DNA of 64,000 nucleotides from Flavobacteriaceae bacterium (GCA_947457615.1 CANGWK010000012.1:1-64000); one strand, 5' to 3'; shown: positions 9,714 through 18,565, counted from the first letter of the stretch. Program-made: numbers and translations. The notes: generated from the sequence alone by a model not told the origin.

Positions 9714-11393
9714 TTTTTCAAATAAATTGGCATCCAAAGAATAAATATCTTCTCTAAAATTGAGTATTCCTTTCGATTCCCAGGCTGTCCAATAAAGTTG
9801 ATGAAGTTGAATATCCTCTTTAATTTTAATTACAATAGTTTTTAGTTCAGAATTCGGTAACGGTTTATTTTCTATAATTAATGTTGGATTATTAGCTAAT
9901 AATTTTGCGTTATTTGAATCAATTTTCTGTTGCTTTATTTTTAGTAATTTTCTATAATTTTCAATATCCGTTGTGTCTTTGATTTTTTTAAGAGGCCAGT
10001 TAATAGTGTCATTTAAAATGTAAGCAGCCATTTCTAAGGGCTTCTCCAAACGAACACAACCGGAACTTAAAGACCTAAAAGATAAGCCAAAAAAGTTACG
10101 ATGGTTAGTGTCATGAAGATAAACAGAAAAACGATTTGGAAAATTTATTTTCATTAAACCTAATGCATTATTTCTACTTGGTTTTTGCACATATTTGTAT
10201 TTATTTGCATCTTCCCTCTTCCATGTATATGGATCTATTTCATTATTTTCCCAATCAAAAATATGCAATCCTTTTCTTCTAAAAACTCCACGGTCATGCA
10301 TGGCTTTAGGATAAATATCTTCCCTTAAAATGGTTGGCGGAACGGTCCAATTGGGATTTAAATTTATGTTGGATATTTTTGACTCTAATACGGGAGTCTT
10401 TCGAGATTTCCTGCCAACTACCACGTTTTGCGATTGTAGAGTGTCATTGTTTTTTACGGCTACTATTGTATAATCAGGAATATTAACTAATAAATAATTA
10501 TTCCCAAAATCATTGACAAACCATTTCCATCGCTCCAAGTTTACTATGACTTGATTTATTCTTTGGCCTTTACTAATGTTAAGTGCATTGATTGTTCTTT
10601 TTTCAATTATAGCATCTGGTTTAAGTCCGTGTCTTTCTTGAAAAAACTTTATGGCTTCTTGTGTTTTTTTGTCATAAAGAGTTGTTAAATGTGTGTCTTT
10701 TTTAGTCAAATCACCCCAATAAAGGAGTCTTTTTTTTATTAATGGCACATATTTATTATTCACGTTTGGAACTATTAGTTCTTTTGAATCAATAAGTTCG
10801 GTACTATTATCTTCAGGGAATTGTTTTAAAATTTTTAAGCTTGCTTTTAATTTTTTATAAATCAAATGTTTTGGTTTACACTTTTCTAAAGCAGGTTTTA
10901 ATTTTTGATTATTTAATGCATCACTTAAGATAAAATTTACAGGAACCTTTTTCTCTTCTAAATCCCAATTAGAATAGAGTTCTTTTGGATTTAGTTTCCC
11001 TTTGCTGATATGGTTAATGTATAGTTGTGCACTTTGCGTGAGAAGAATATCATATTTTGTAATAATAGAATCAGATAATTTTTCTCTACTTTTTTCAAAA
11101 GCAATAAGTTTCTTGTAGTTGTAATCTTCCGGTTTCAATCCTTCATTTTCGGCACTTGCAATTTCAGTTAAGAAATATTTTCGATTGGATTGCAAATCCC
11201 AAGCGGTATTAAATTTATTACTACGATAAAAATCTACAAGTGTAGAATCTTTATAATTTATTATTGTTAGCGAATCTATTTGGATACTATTTTTAGAAAA
11301 AAGAGTTAAATCAAAAATTGACGTCTTAGAATCTGATTTTTTATTACAACTTGACAAAACAAGAATAAAGGCTAATATGAAGATTTTATTCAT
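9705..11393 (-). CDS. L,D-transpeptidase lipoprotein (YcbB-like layout)
   Basis: The 562-residue protein begins with a lipoprotein signal (LVLSSC, Cys near residue 16). In order it has an unclassified N-terminal scaffold, a PG-binding-1-like segment (KKTQEAIKFFQERHGL), and a YkuD catalytic domain with YLHDTNHRNFF and SSGCVRLEKPLEMA, the HxxxxxxxxSxGCxR active-site pattern. This order matches the YcbB/LdtD class that crosslinks peptidoglycan through 3-3 bonds in the periplasm. It overlaps the upstream GNAT gene by 8 bp, so the two are probably cotranscribed, and converges with another transpeptidase-like gene. Confidence 0.9.
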   Translation of the reverse strand: MNKIFILAFILVLSSCNKKSDSKTSIFDLTLFSKNSIQIDSLTIINYKDSTLVDFYRSNKFNTAWDLQSNRKYFLTEIASAENEGLKPEDYNYKKLIAFEKSREKLSDSIITKYDILLTQSAQLYINHISKGKLNPKELYSNWDLEEKKVPVNFILSDALNNQKLKPALEKCKPKHLIYKKLKASLKILKQFPEDNSTELIDSKELIVPNVNNKYVPLIKKRLLYWGDLTKKDTHLTTLYDKKTQEAIKFFQERHGLKPDAIIEKRTINALNISKGQRINQVIVNLERWKWFVNDFGNNYLLVNIPDYTIVAVKNNDTLQSQNVVVGRKSRKTPVLESKISNINLNPNWTVPPTILREDIYPKAMHDRGVFRRKGLHIFDWENNEIDPYTWKREDANKYKYVQKPSRNNALGLMKINFPNRFSVYLHDTNHRNFFGLSFRSLSSGCVRLEKPLEMAAYILNDTINWPLKKIKDTTDIENYRKLLKIKQQKIDSNNAKLLANNPTLIIENKPLPNSELKTIVIKIKEDIQLHQLYWTAWESKGILNFREDIYSLDANLFEKLR

Positions 11394-11832
11394 TGGAAAT
11401 CATTTTTTTCATTAAATAATGAACTCCTATGTCTGCAATAACAAATGGCTGCCCAATTTTTATAAAATGTAATTTTTCATAAAAAGAAACTGCATTTTCA
11501 CGAGCGTTAAACCAGATTAAAGAATCTTTTTTATTTTGAAGGAATTCCTGGCAATGATTTACTAATTTTTTACCGATTCCTTTTTTTTGAAATAGTGGTA
11601 GTATTGCCATTCCTCTAATTTGAAATTGATTTTCTGAAATAAAATTAGTGTTTTTAGAATTAAAAAGAGAAACAACTCCAATTAAATTTCTGTCTACAAA
11701 ATATCCGAAGTGTAACGTTGTTTCTAGATCATCACCATTAAACTGACAACTTTTTATTGGTTTTCCTTCTCTTAAAACAGGGTGCCGAACCAAAAAGGTT
11801 TCCTTTGCATTGATATTTTTAATGAATTCCAT
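11386..11832 (-). CDS. GNAT family N-acetyltransferase
   Basis: The 148-residue protein shows the GNAT core: a beta strand (LIGVVSLF), then RGMAILPLFQKKGIGKKLV, the acetyl-CoA pyrophosphate loop (Q/RxxGxG/A), and NARENAVSFYEKLHF near the end. The substrate is unknown. The reading frame extends five codons further to a TTG at 11847, but the ATG at 11832 (MEFIKNI) is the more likely start. Its 3' end overlaps the transpeptidase lipoprotein gene by 8 bp. Confidence 0.82.
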   Translation of the reverse strand: MEFIKNINAKETFLVRHPVLREGKPIKSCQFNGDDLETTLHFGYFVDRNLIGVVSLFNSKNTNFISENQFQIRGMAILPLFQKKGIGKKLVNHCQEFLQNKKDSLIWFNARENAVSFYEKLHFIKIGQPFVIADIGVHYLMKKMISNE

Positions 11833-11935
11833 ATATTTTATACACAAAAAATAATTGGTAACAATTTAATAATAAAACCTTTAGACTTTGGAAAGTTACA
11901 AAATATTTACATAAATAAATAAATTTTTAAAAATA

Positions 11936-11968
11936 TTTGCATCCAATGAAACAAATCCTTTATATTTG
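11936..11968 (+). promoter_or_regulatory. Promoter of tRNA-Gly
   Basis: TTTG at 11936-11939, 21 bp, then TATATTTG at 11961-11968, an exact Bacteroidota consensus. The mature tRNA starts 11 bp downstream. Confidence 0.8.
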
Positions 11969-11978
11969 CAATCACAAT

Positions 11979-12051
<73 letters not shown>

Positions 12052-12055
12052 CTTC

Positions 12056-12086
12056 AAAAACCCCTAATTTATTAGGGGTTTTTTTA
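12056..12086 (+). terminator. Terminator of tRNA-Gly
   Basis: AAAACCCCTAAT pairs with ATTAGGGGTTTT around a two-base centre, followed by more T residues; it begins five bases after the tRNA. Confidence 0.85.
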
Positions 12087-12195
12087 TATGTAAAAGTGAT
12101 TTTTCGGGAAATAATGAGTAAAATTCTATAGTTTAATCTAAATCTTAATTATAATTTTCAATGCAGATTAAGAAAAACAAAGCTTGTCATTTCAA

Positions 12196-12618
12196 TTAAT
12201 TATACACTCTGATAATATCGCCATTTATTTCTATCCGATATTGTTTTAAAGAATATTGCTTTCCGGCGCTTTGGCCTGTAAACAGATTGTAATTTTCATT
12301 TCCGCAGGTACAATTAGCATTAGAGCCACTTATAATTAAGGTAGAACAAGTAGTTAAATCTTGGTTAGGACATGCCCCGTCCCAAGCATTATAAGTTCCT
12401 CCTGTATTAAAAATAATAATTCCTCTTGAAGGACCGTTAGCCGGATAGGCTTTAACAGCATTGCCAGCAAAATTCAAACCGCTGTAACTAGGTAAATTCT
12501 TATTTATATCAATAGAAAAATTATAATTTGGCAAAAAAGGATTAGTGTTGTTAAACTTGTCTTTGCTGCATCCAAATAGTAACCCAGAAAGTAAAATAAG
12601 GAAAAGTATTTTTTTCAT
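12196..12618 (-). CDS. Lipoprotein with a Rieske-like fold lacking the His ligands
   Basis: The 140-residue protein has a lipoprotein signal (LLFGC, Cys17). The C-terminal half has the spacing of a Rieske domain: ACPN at 82-85, a further Cys at 91, CTCG at 103-106, then LFTG and a terminal strand (GDIIRVYN). The two Cys positions expected for CxH and CxxH motifs (C83, C103) are kept, but both His positions are Asn85 and Gly106. It therefore probably does not hold a normal Rieske [2Fe-2S] cluster. Similar His-less lipoproteins are remembered from other flavobacteria. Envelope location is inferred; the function is unknown. Confidence 0.65.
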   Translation of the reverse strand: MKKILFLILLSGLLFGCSKDKFNNTNPFLPNYNFSIDINKNLPSYSGLNFAGNAVKAYPANGPSRGIIIFNTGGTYNAWDGACPNQDLTTCSTLIISGSNANCTCGNENYNLFTGQSAGKQYSLKQYRIEINGDIIRVYN

Positions 12619-12662
12619 TTTAAAAAATGTATCAAAAGATTCGTTTAAAAAATTAATTTAAT

Positions 12663-12718
12663 TAACTTTGTATAATAATACAAAAATAGGAATTTAATAT
12701 ATTAAATAGTTATCTTTG
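12663..12718 (+). promoter_or_regulatory. Candidate greA promoter elements
   Basis: Two exact -7 elements face greA: TAACTTTG at 12663-12670 and TATCTTTG at 12711-12718. Neither has a clear TTG at the normal -33 spacing. A hairpin terminator lies between the upstream element and the coding region. Confidence 0.5.
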
Positions 12719-12724
12719 AAAAAC

Positions 12725-12748
12725 AATCCCGTCTTGATGGGATTTTTT
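12725..12748 (+). terminator. Intrinsic terminator inside the greA leader
   Basis: AATCCC (12725-12730) pairs with GGGATT (12739-12744) and is followed by TTTT and more pyrimidines. No plus-strand gene lies between the tRNA-Gly terminator and this site, so it can only act on transcripts starting in the greA leader. It would release RNAs of at most about 80 nt. Confidence 0.65.
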
Positions 12749-12850
12749 CTATTTTAGGGTAGCGTTTGAAAATTTGTTTGGTTTGCAAATTACAAAATAA
12801 TAACTTCATTTAAACATAAGTTGGCTTGAAGTAAATAAAGAAATAAAATT

Positions 12851-13327
12851 ATGAGCACTTTATCTTATTACACCGCAGAAGGACTAAAAAAATTAAAAGA
12901 AGAACTAGATCACTTAAAAAGTGTGATGCGCCCCAAAGCATCTGCAGATATTGCTGAGGCTCGAGATAAAGGAGATTTATCCGAAAATGCCGAATACGAC
13001 GCTGCAAAAGAAGCTCAAGGGATGTTAGAAATGCGAATTGCAAAGCTAGAAGGAGTATATTCCAATGCTAGGCTAATTGATGAAAGTCATTTGGATACAT
13101 CTAAAGTTTTAGTTTTATCTAATGTTAAAATTAAAAACCAAACTAACGGAATGGAGATTATCTATACCTTGGTTGCGGAAAGTGAAGCTGATTTAAAAAC
13201 TGGTAAAATATCTGTGACCTCTCCAATTGGAAAAGGCTTACTAGGTAAATCGGTTGGTGAAATTGCTGAAATCACAGTTCCCAATGGCACATTGAAATTT
13301 GAAATTTTAGAAATTTCTAGAGACTAG
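12851..13327 (+). CDS. greA: Transcription elongation factor GreA
   Basis: Rescues backtracked RNA polymerase by stimulating transcript cleavage in the secondary channel. The 158-residue length is standard. The N-terminal coiled coil is clear (YYTAEGLKKLKEELDHL, then DIAEARDKGDLSENAEYDAAKE with the conserved acidic tip), followed by the C-terminal FKBP-like domain (ISVTSPIGKGLLGKSVGE). The HIT gene follows 2 bp later, so the two are one operon. The leader contains an intrinsic terminator, which suggests attenuation or autoregulation. Confidence 0.96.
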   Translation: MSTLSYYTAEGLKKLKEELDHLKSVMRPKASADIAEARDKGDLSENAEYDAAKEAQGMLEMRIAKLEGVYSNARLIDESHLDTSKVLVLSNVKIKNQTNGMEIIYTLVAESEADLKTGKISVTSPIGKGLLGKSVGEIAEITVPNGTLKFEILEISRD

Positions 13328-13329
13328 TC

Positions 13330-13719
13330 ATGTCTAGTATTTTCACTAAAATAGTTCAAGGAGAAATCCCATGTTATAAAATAGCTGAAGACGAAAACTT
13401 TTTGGCTTTTTTAGATGTAAATCCAAATGCAAAAGGACATACTTTATGTATTCCTAAGCAGGAAATAGACAAGATTTTTGATTTAGAAGACGATTTGTAC
13501 CTTGGATTGATGCAGTTTTCTAAAAAAATTGCATTTGCACTAGAAAAAGCAATTCCCTGCAAACGTATCGGAATGGCAGTAATTGGTCTTGAGGTACCTC
13601 ACGCACACGTACACTTAATTCCTTTAACCGAAATGAACGAAATGCGGTTTCAAGATAAAGTTTCTCTAACAAAATTAGAATTTGAATCTATTGTAAAATT
13701 GGTTCAAGCAAATTTATAA
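13330..13719 (+). CDS. HIT family nucleotide-binding protein
   Basis: The 129-residue protein has the HIT motif HAHVHLIP near its C-terminus and the typical N-terminal FTKIVQGEIPCYK segment. By family it binds nucleotides and hydrolyses AMP-linked or dinucleoside substrates in the cytosol; the exact substrate is unknown. It lies 2 bp after greA, a pairing also common in related genomes, and is followed by a terminator. Confidence 0.93.
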   Translation: MSSIFTKIVQGEIPCYKIAEDENFLAFLDVNPNAKGHTLCIPKQEIDKIFDLEDDLYLGLMQFSKKIAFALEKAIPCKRIGMAVIGLEVPHAHVHLIPLTEMNEMRFQDKVSLTKLEFESIVKLVQANL

Positions 13720-13738
13720 GGCCTCAAATTCATTATTA

Positions 13739-13775
13739 ATTCCATTAATTTAAAAAATTAATGGAATTTCTTTTT
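13739..13775 (+). terminator. Terminator of the greA-HIT operon
   Basis: AATTCCATTAATTT (13739-13752) pairs with AAATTAATGGAATT (13755-13768) and is followed by TCTTTTT. Confidence 0.85.
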
Positions 13776-13795
13776 AAAACTAAAGTCACTTATTC

Positions 13796-14932
13796 ATGAA
13801 AAATTATTGTTTGCTTTTTATGTTTCTTTCTAGCTTTAGCTACGGACAATACGAAGTTGTGGACAATAAAATGTCACAAATTCCGGATAGTCTTACCATT
13901 TCTACGACTAAAATAGCAGATTTTATTTCTAATAATTTTCAAACTCCAAATGATAAAATTAGAGCAGTTTTCATTTGGACTGTTAACAATATTAGTTATG
14001 ATGTTGTAAATATGTTAAACCAAGACCCAACTAAATCTGTGGAGTTTAGAATTAAAACTGCACTAGAAACTAAAAAAGGGGTATGCATGCACTATGCTGC
14101 GGTTTTTAACGATATAGCTAATAAAATTGGGGTTCGGACCTATGTTATAGAGGGATATACCAAACAATACGGAAAAATCGCAACATTAGGTCATGCCTGG
14201 TGCGCTTCACAAATAGACGGTAAATGGTTTTTATTCGATCCAACATGGGGTTCAGGATATGTGTTAAATGAAATATATGTCAAAAAAATAAATAACTCCT
14301 TTTTCAAGGCAGAACCTAGTAAATTCATTCTTGAACACATGCCTTTTGATTATTTATGGCAATTTCTTTCGCCTCCAGTTACTAATATCGAGTTTAACGG
14401 AGGTAAAAATGATCCAAAAAAACCAAATATAATTTGTGACTTCCAAGTTGAAATAGACCGCTGGGAGGAATTATCTGAATCGGATAAAGATTTTGAAGCT
14501 GCTGAAAGAATAGAAAAAAACGGGTTGTATAATAAGTTGATTGTAGAACAATACAACCTTAAAAAGAAAAATTTCTCGATTTTAATTCAAAATAAAAACA
14601 TCAATAAATTAAATTCAGTAGTTTTTAATTATAACGAAGCTATTGGATTGTTAAATGATTTTTCTCGATTTCGTTTTAATAAGTTTAAACCTGAACAATC
14701 GGACGAATTGATGCAAAAAAACATGCAGGATTTATTGGATAAAATAAATAAATGCAAAGAAGAAGTTTACAACATTGGATCTGTTGGCCCTGAAAACACT
14801 TCGAATTTAGTGAAACTTAAAAAATCGATTTTAGATGCTGTGGATCAATCCGAAAAGCAAAAAACGTTTTTGGACACGTATCTGAGTAAAGAATCTGTTG
14901 GCAGAAAATTGATGATGAGTAAGTATCGATAA
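13796..14932 (+). CDS. Secreted transglutaminase-like superfamily protein
   Basis: The 378-residue protein has a signal peptide (MKNYCLLFMFLSSFSYGQ). A transglutaminase core at about 40-155 shows the full triad: Cys97 in KKGVCMHYA, His133 in LGHAWC, and Asp148 in FDPTWG. Residues 170-378 are a charged helical region without a recognised domain. Such proteins usually act as periplasmic or extracellular proteases or peptidases rather than true transglutaminases; the substrate is unknown. It is convergent with the histidine kinase gene. Confidence 0.85.
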   Translation: MKNYCLLFMFLSSFSYGQYEVVDNKMSQIPDSLTISTTKIADFISNNFQTPNDKIRAVFIWTVNNISYDVVNMLNQDPTKSVEFRIKTALETKKGVCMHYAAVFNDIANKIGVRTYVIEGYTKQYGKIATLGHAWCASQIDGKWFLFDPTWGSGYVLNEIYVKKINNSFFKAEPSKFILEHMPFDYLWQFLSPPVTNIEFNGGKNDPKKPNIICDFQVEIDRWEELSESDKDFEAAERIEKNGLYNKLIVEQYNLKKKNFSILIQNKNINKLNSVVFNYNEAIGLLNDFSRFRFNKFKPEQSDELMQKNMQDLLDKINKCKEEVYNIGSVGPENTSNLVKLKKSILDAVDQSEKQKTFLDTYLSKESVGRKLMMSKYR

Positions 14933-14972
14933 TGATTTAAATATAAGATTTCAGCAGATTTTCAAGTAAAAA

Positions 14973-16115
14973 TTAACTTAATTTATAAGAAATCTGCATG
15001 GTAGTTCCCGTCCCAATTTCAGAGTATGCTACTTTTATTTTACCTGCGTGGTATTCTTCAACAATGCGTTTGGTTAAAGATAAACCTAATCCCCAGCCCC
15101 GTTTTTTGGTTGTAAATCCTGGTTCGAAAACACTTTTAAATTGATTTTTTGGAATCCCCTTTCCAGAGTCAGTTATATTTATTCTAATATATTGTCCTTC
15201 TTTTTTAATTCCTAGAGTTAATTCTCCTTTGCCTTTCATAGCGTCAATGGCATTTTTCATTAAATTTTCTATCGTCCAACTGTGTAATTCAGGATTTAAA
15301 GAAATATAAATTGGCTCTTTAGGAGCTTCAAAATAAAAGTCAACTTGGCTCGAAAATCTGGATTTCATATAATCAAAAGAGTTAAGAGTTTCCTCAATAA
15401 TATCCTTTTTTTCTAATGCTGGTTCGGATCCAATTTTAGAAAATCGGTCGGTAATTGTTTGCAGTCGATTGATGTCTTTTTCAATTTCTACAAGTATAGA
15501 TTCTGATACGTTATTGGCTTTCATAATTTCGAGCCAACCAATCAATGACGATAAAGGAGTTCCAATTTGGTGCGCAGTTTCTTTTGCCATTCCAGCCCAA
15601 AGTTTGTTTTGGGTTGCCATTTTGGTACTTTTATAAAAATTATAAACCAAGGCTCCAAATAGAAAAATAATTAGTAATAAGGCAATTGGATAGTATTTTA
15701 ACTTATTCAATAAGGAAGAGTCGCCATAGTATAATTTATGAATTTTGCCTTCTGAAATGTTAATAATAATAGGGTCATTTTGACTTTTTAATTTTTGCAG
15801 AAAAGCATTTAATTTAACTTTGTTTTTTTCAATATCAGAATCAATATTTCTGGTGTTTATAATAGAGTCTTTTTCTGTAACAATTATTGAAATACTGGCA
15901 TTTTGAATTATTTTTAATGGAAGCTCTACATCTGCATTAGGATCTTCACTATTCATCTTTATTTGAGCCATAGCCCATTGTTGCATTTTTACCCGTTCTT
16001 CATTTTTAAATATTTGAAAAAATGAATAGGTATTCCATAAGATAAGGCTCACTATAAAAAAGGAAGCGAAAATAATAATCCAACGTGTATTATTTCTTTT
16101 ATCGGAAAACTGCAT
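14973..16115 (-). CDS. Membrane sensor histidine kinase
   Basis: The 380-residue protein has two transmembrane segments (about 12-34 and 141-160) flanking a roughly 105-residue periplasmic sensor. A DHp domain with phospho-acceptor His182 (HQIGTPLSSLIGW) and an HATPase domain follow (NLMKNAID N box, DSGKGIP, GLGLSLTKRIV). It signals across the inner membrane to a response regulator, but no regulator gene is adjacent, so it is an orphan kinase. The sensed signal is unknown. Confidence 0.92.
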   Translation of the reverse strand: MQFSDKRNNTRWIIIFASFFIVSLILWNTYSFFQIFKNEERVKMQQWAMAQIKMNSEDPNADVELPLKIIQNASISIIVTEKDSIINTRNIDSDIEKNKVKLNAFLQKLKSQNDPIIINISEGKIHKLYYGDSSLLNKLKYYPIALLLIIFLFGALVYNFYKSTKMATQNKLWAGMAKETAHQIGTPLSSLIGWLEIMKANNVSESILVEIEKDINRLQTITDRFSKIGSEPALEKKDIIEETLNSFDYMKSRFSSQVDFYFEAPKEPIYISLNPELHSWTIENLMKNAIDAMKGKGELTLGIKKEGQYIRINITDSGKGIPKNQFKSVFEPGFTTKKRGWGLGLSLTKRIVEEYHAGKIKVAYSEIGTGTTMQISYKLS

Positions 16116-16204
16116 GATTTTTTTTGTTTAAAAGTAAGAAGAAATAATTTAATTCATTCAAAATAGTCCATTAACACACTGAATTCCCTTTAAAATAAGT
16201 AAAG

Positions 16205-16483
16205 TTATTCAGAAAAAGTAGATAAAATCACCGTAACGGATATCCAAACTACCCCATGAATAAGGAGGCATTTGGCATAACTTTGATTTCCGTAAAGTTG
16301 TTTTATTAAATGTACCATAAAATAAATGATACTAATTGGTATAAACAAGTACAATAACATTACACCGCCATTAGGCGTATTGCCATGGCTTGGAAAAAGT
16401 TCATAACACAAACCAGCAATTAAAATATATATAGTATAAAAAGCGATTGCTATATTTTCTTTAGAGAATTTGTTGAAGTTCAT
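16205..16483 (-). CDS. Small membrane protein of unknown function
   Basis: A 92-residue protein with three predicted hydrophobic segments (about 12-28, 42-60 and 74-88). No known family is recognised. It lies 11 bp downstream of the Lrp-type regulator on the same strand, so it is probably cotranscribed with it. Confidence 0.6.
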   Translation of the reverse strand: MNFNKFSKENIAIAFYTIYILIAGLCYELFPSHGNTPNGGVMLLYLFIPISIIYFMVHLIKQLYGNQSYAKCLLIHGVVWISVTVILSTFSE

Positions 16484-16494
16484 TGGTTTTGAAA

Positions 16495-16965
16495 TTACAA
16501 TTGAATTTGTCGTTCTATTTGTTGGTCTAAAGATATGAAGGTTTCAGTTCTAGAAACGCCCTCAATGGGTTGGATTTTAGTATTTAAAAGTTGCATTAAA
16601 TGTTCGTTGTCTTTGCAGATAATTTTGATTAAAATGCTCCAGTTTCCAGTAGTATAATGGCATTCTAGCACCTCTGGAATTTTACGTAATTCTTTTACAG
16701 CCTCTGAATTGCTTGCTGCTTTCTCTAGATATACGCCAATAAATGCCATGGTTTTATATCCTAAAACTTTATTGTTGATGATGAATTTTGACCCTGAAAT
16801 AACACCTGCTTCTTCTAGTTTTTTTAAACGTTGGTGTATGGCAGCTCCCGAAATCCCTATTTTATTTGCAATTTGCAATATTGGCTTTCGAGCATCATCC
16901 ATTAGGTTTCGAAGGATTTCTTTATCGATGCCGTCTATTTCTATTTGAAGTTGGTTGATTTTCAT
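16495..16965 (-). CDS. Lrp/AsnC family transcriptional regulator
   Basis: The 156-residue protein has an N-terminal winged helix-turn-helix (ILRNLMDDARKPILQIANKIGISGAAIHQRLKKLEEAGVI, residues about 15-60 in order) and a C-terminal RAM ligand-binding domain (CHYTTGNWSILIKI). Such proteins sense amino acids and act as octamers on DNA. A Bacteroidota promoter precedes it. The saccharopine dehydrogenase-like gene upstream on the same strand is a plausible target, by position only. Confidence 0.93.
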   Translation of the reverse strand: MKINQLQIEIDGIDKEILRNLMDDARKPILQIANKIGISGAAIHQRLKKLEEAGVISGSKFIINNKVLGYKTMAFIGVYLEKAASNSEAVKELRKIPEVLECHYTTGNWSILIKIICKDNEHLMQLLNTKIQPIEGVSRTETFISLDQQIERQIQL

Positions 16966-16982
16966 TTTCGTAATATTTAAAG

Positions 16983-17018
16983 CAAAAATAGGAATATTGT
17001 TTTAATTGTAAAGCAAAA
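16983..17018 (-). promoter_or_regulatory. Promoter of the Lrp-type regulator
   Basis: On the minus strand TTG (17014-17016), 23 bp, then TATTTTTG (16983-16990). The -7 element lies 17 bp upstream of the ATG. Confidence 0.6.
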
Positions 17019-17060
17019 AGTGATTGTTACTAATAATTTTACAAAAGACATACCCTTTTT

Positions 17061-17110
17061 AGCCCCGATTGAAGCAATCCGCCGTGCGGTGCGAAAAGCG
17101 GGAATGACGT
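17061..17110. repeat. GC-rich hairpin element between genes
   Basis: A short GC-rich patch in an AT-rich gap, starting AGCCCCGATTGAAGC and ending AAAGCGGGAATGACG. The ends CCCG/CGGG can pair, and inside CCGC CGT GCGG forms a tight hairpin (17079-17089). It resembles intergenic repeat elements remembered from flavobacterial genomes, here shortened. No other copy is visible in this window. Confidence 0.45.
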
Positions 17111-17167
17111 TTACTAAAATACCTTCTCTTTCGCTCTTAAAAAAATAAATCTTAAAATCTCTTCACC

Positions 17168-18544
17168 TTAATTTGTAGTCGCTAATTTATCTGGGTTGTA
17201 GCCAATATAGGGCATTGCAGTTTCTTTGAAAACCACGCCGAATTCTTCTAGTTCCTTTAAAATGGGTTCGTAAACTTCTTTGTTAATTGGAAGTTGCACC
17301 CCTGGAGTTGTAATTTTTCCGTTTAGGATTTGTAAAGTGGCGATTGCTACTGGAAGACCTACGGTTTTTGCCATGGCGGTGTAGGTTTGGTCATCGCCAA
17401 TACACACCATTTTGGAATCGATTTGGTATTGTTGCCCTTGTATTTCGTAACCAAATTTATGATACATGACAATCATGTCTTTGTCTTTTGGTTGTAGGCT
17501 CCAACTATCATTTAGGATACGCTCTAATATTTGTGCAGGAGTTGCATTTTTTAATTCAACTTTTCTATTAGGATTGAATAAATCAAGTTCTAAAAGTTTG
17601 TCCCACATGATGTCGTCTTGCTCAATATTTAATGCCAAACGGGTTTTTATTTCTACAGAATCTGTAGGATGGTAGGGCAAAAAAGAATTGGTAAATTCGC
17701 GGAAACTCATGTTCTCCGAGTTTTCCATGGTATACGTGTCGTCGGTCATGCCGAGCTGTACAAACATGTTCCAAGCCTTAGAAAAACCAACCCTTCGGAT
17801 GGTTCCGCGATAAAGCGTAAGAGCATCGTCTAGGCCATAAACGCTTCGGTATTTTAAGGAATCTCTGTTGGCATATCCTTCAAATTTTCCGTAACCTTCT
17901 ACCATTAAAAATTCGGTTCTTCGGAATAATTTAGTGTAGGGGATGTACTTGTATTTTCCTTCTTGAATGAATTTGGCAGCGCCACCTTGACCTGCAAGAA
18001 CTACGTTTCTAGGTGCCCATGTGAATTTGTAGTTCCAAAGATTGTTGTCGCTTTCGGGAGCTACTAGTCCGCCACAAAAAGATTCAAACAGTATAATTTT
18101 GCCCCCTTTTTCTCGCACTTCATCAATTATTTTCATGGCGCTCATGTGATCGATACCAGGATCTAGACCAATTTCGTTCATGAAAATTAGTCCGTTTTCT
18201 TTAGCTGTAGTATCTAATTCTTGCATAGCATCCGAAACATAAGACGCAGTTACCATGTGTTTTTTGTGAGTGATGCAGTCTTTGGCAACTTCAATATGCA
18301 AATGCGCAGGAAGCATAGAAATTACGATGTCAGCCTTAGCTATTTCGGTATTTCTTTGTGATTCGTCATTAATATCTAGAGCAATAGCGGTTGCATTAGC
18401 ATGGTTATTGGTTTTTCTTTGTGCCAACTCAAACGAAATATCTGCAATGGTAAGGTGCAGATTTTCTTGTTGGGATTTATTTAAAAGGTATTGTATAAGT
18501 GAAGATGCCGAGCGGCCAGCCCCTATGATTAGTATATTTCTCAT
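17168..18544 (-). CDS. Saccharopine dehydrogenase family protein
   Basis: The 458-residue protein opens with a dinucleotide-binding loop (ILIIGAGRSASSLIQYLL) and has a long C-terminal saccharopine dehydrogenase domain (EIGLDPGIDHMSAM; FCGGLVAPESDNN). By family it would catalyse NAD(P)-linked oxidation or synthesis of saccharopine-like amino acid conjugates in lysine or polyamine metabolism; the substrate cannot be read from the sequence. The frame extends to 18628, but the -7 element at 18566-18573 lies downstream of that point, so the ATG at 18544 is the start. Confidence 0.9.
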   Translation of the reverse strand: MRNILIIGAGRSASSLIQYLLNKSQQENLHLTIADISFELAQRKTNNHANATAIALDINDESQRNTEIAKADIVISMLPAHLHIEVAKDCITHKKHMVTASYVSDAMQELDTTAKENGLIFMNEIGLDPGIDHMSAMKIIDEVREKGGKIILFESFCGGLVAPESDNNLWNYKFTWAPRNVVLAGQGGAAKFIQEGKYKYIPYTKLFRRTEFLMVEGYGKFEGYANRDSLKYRSVYGLDDALTLYRGTIRRVGFSKAWNMFVQLGMTDDTYTMENSENMSFREFTNSFLPYHPTDSVEIKTRLALNIEQDDIMWDKLLELDLFNPNRKVELKNATPAQILERILNDSWSLQPKDKDMIVMYHKFGYEIQGQQYQIDSKMVCIGDDQTYTAMAKTVGLPVAIATLQILNGKITTPGVQLPINKEVYEPILKELEEFGVVFKETAMPYIGYNPDKLATTN

Positions 18545-18565
18545 AATTTGTTTGTAAATCGAATA

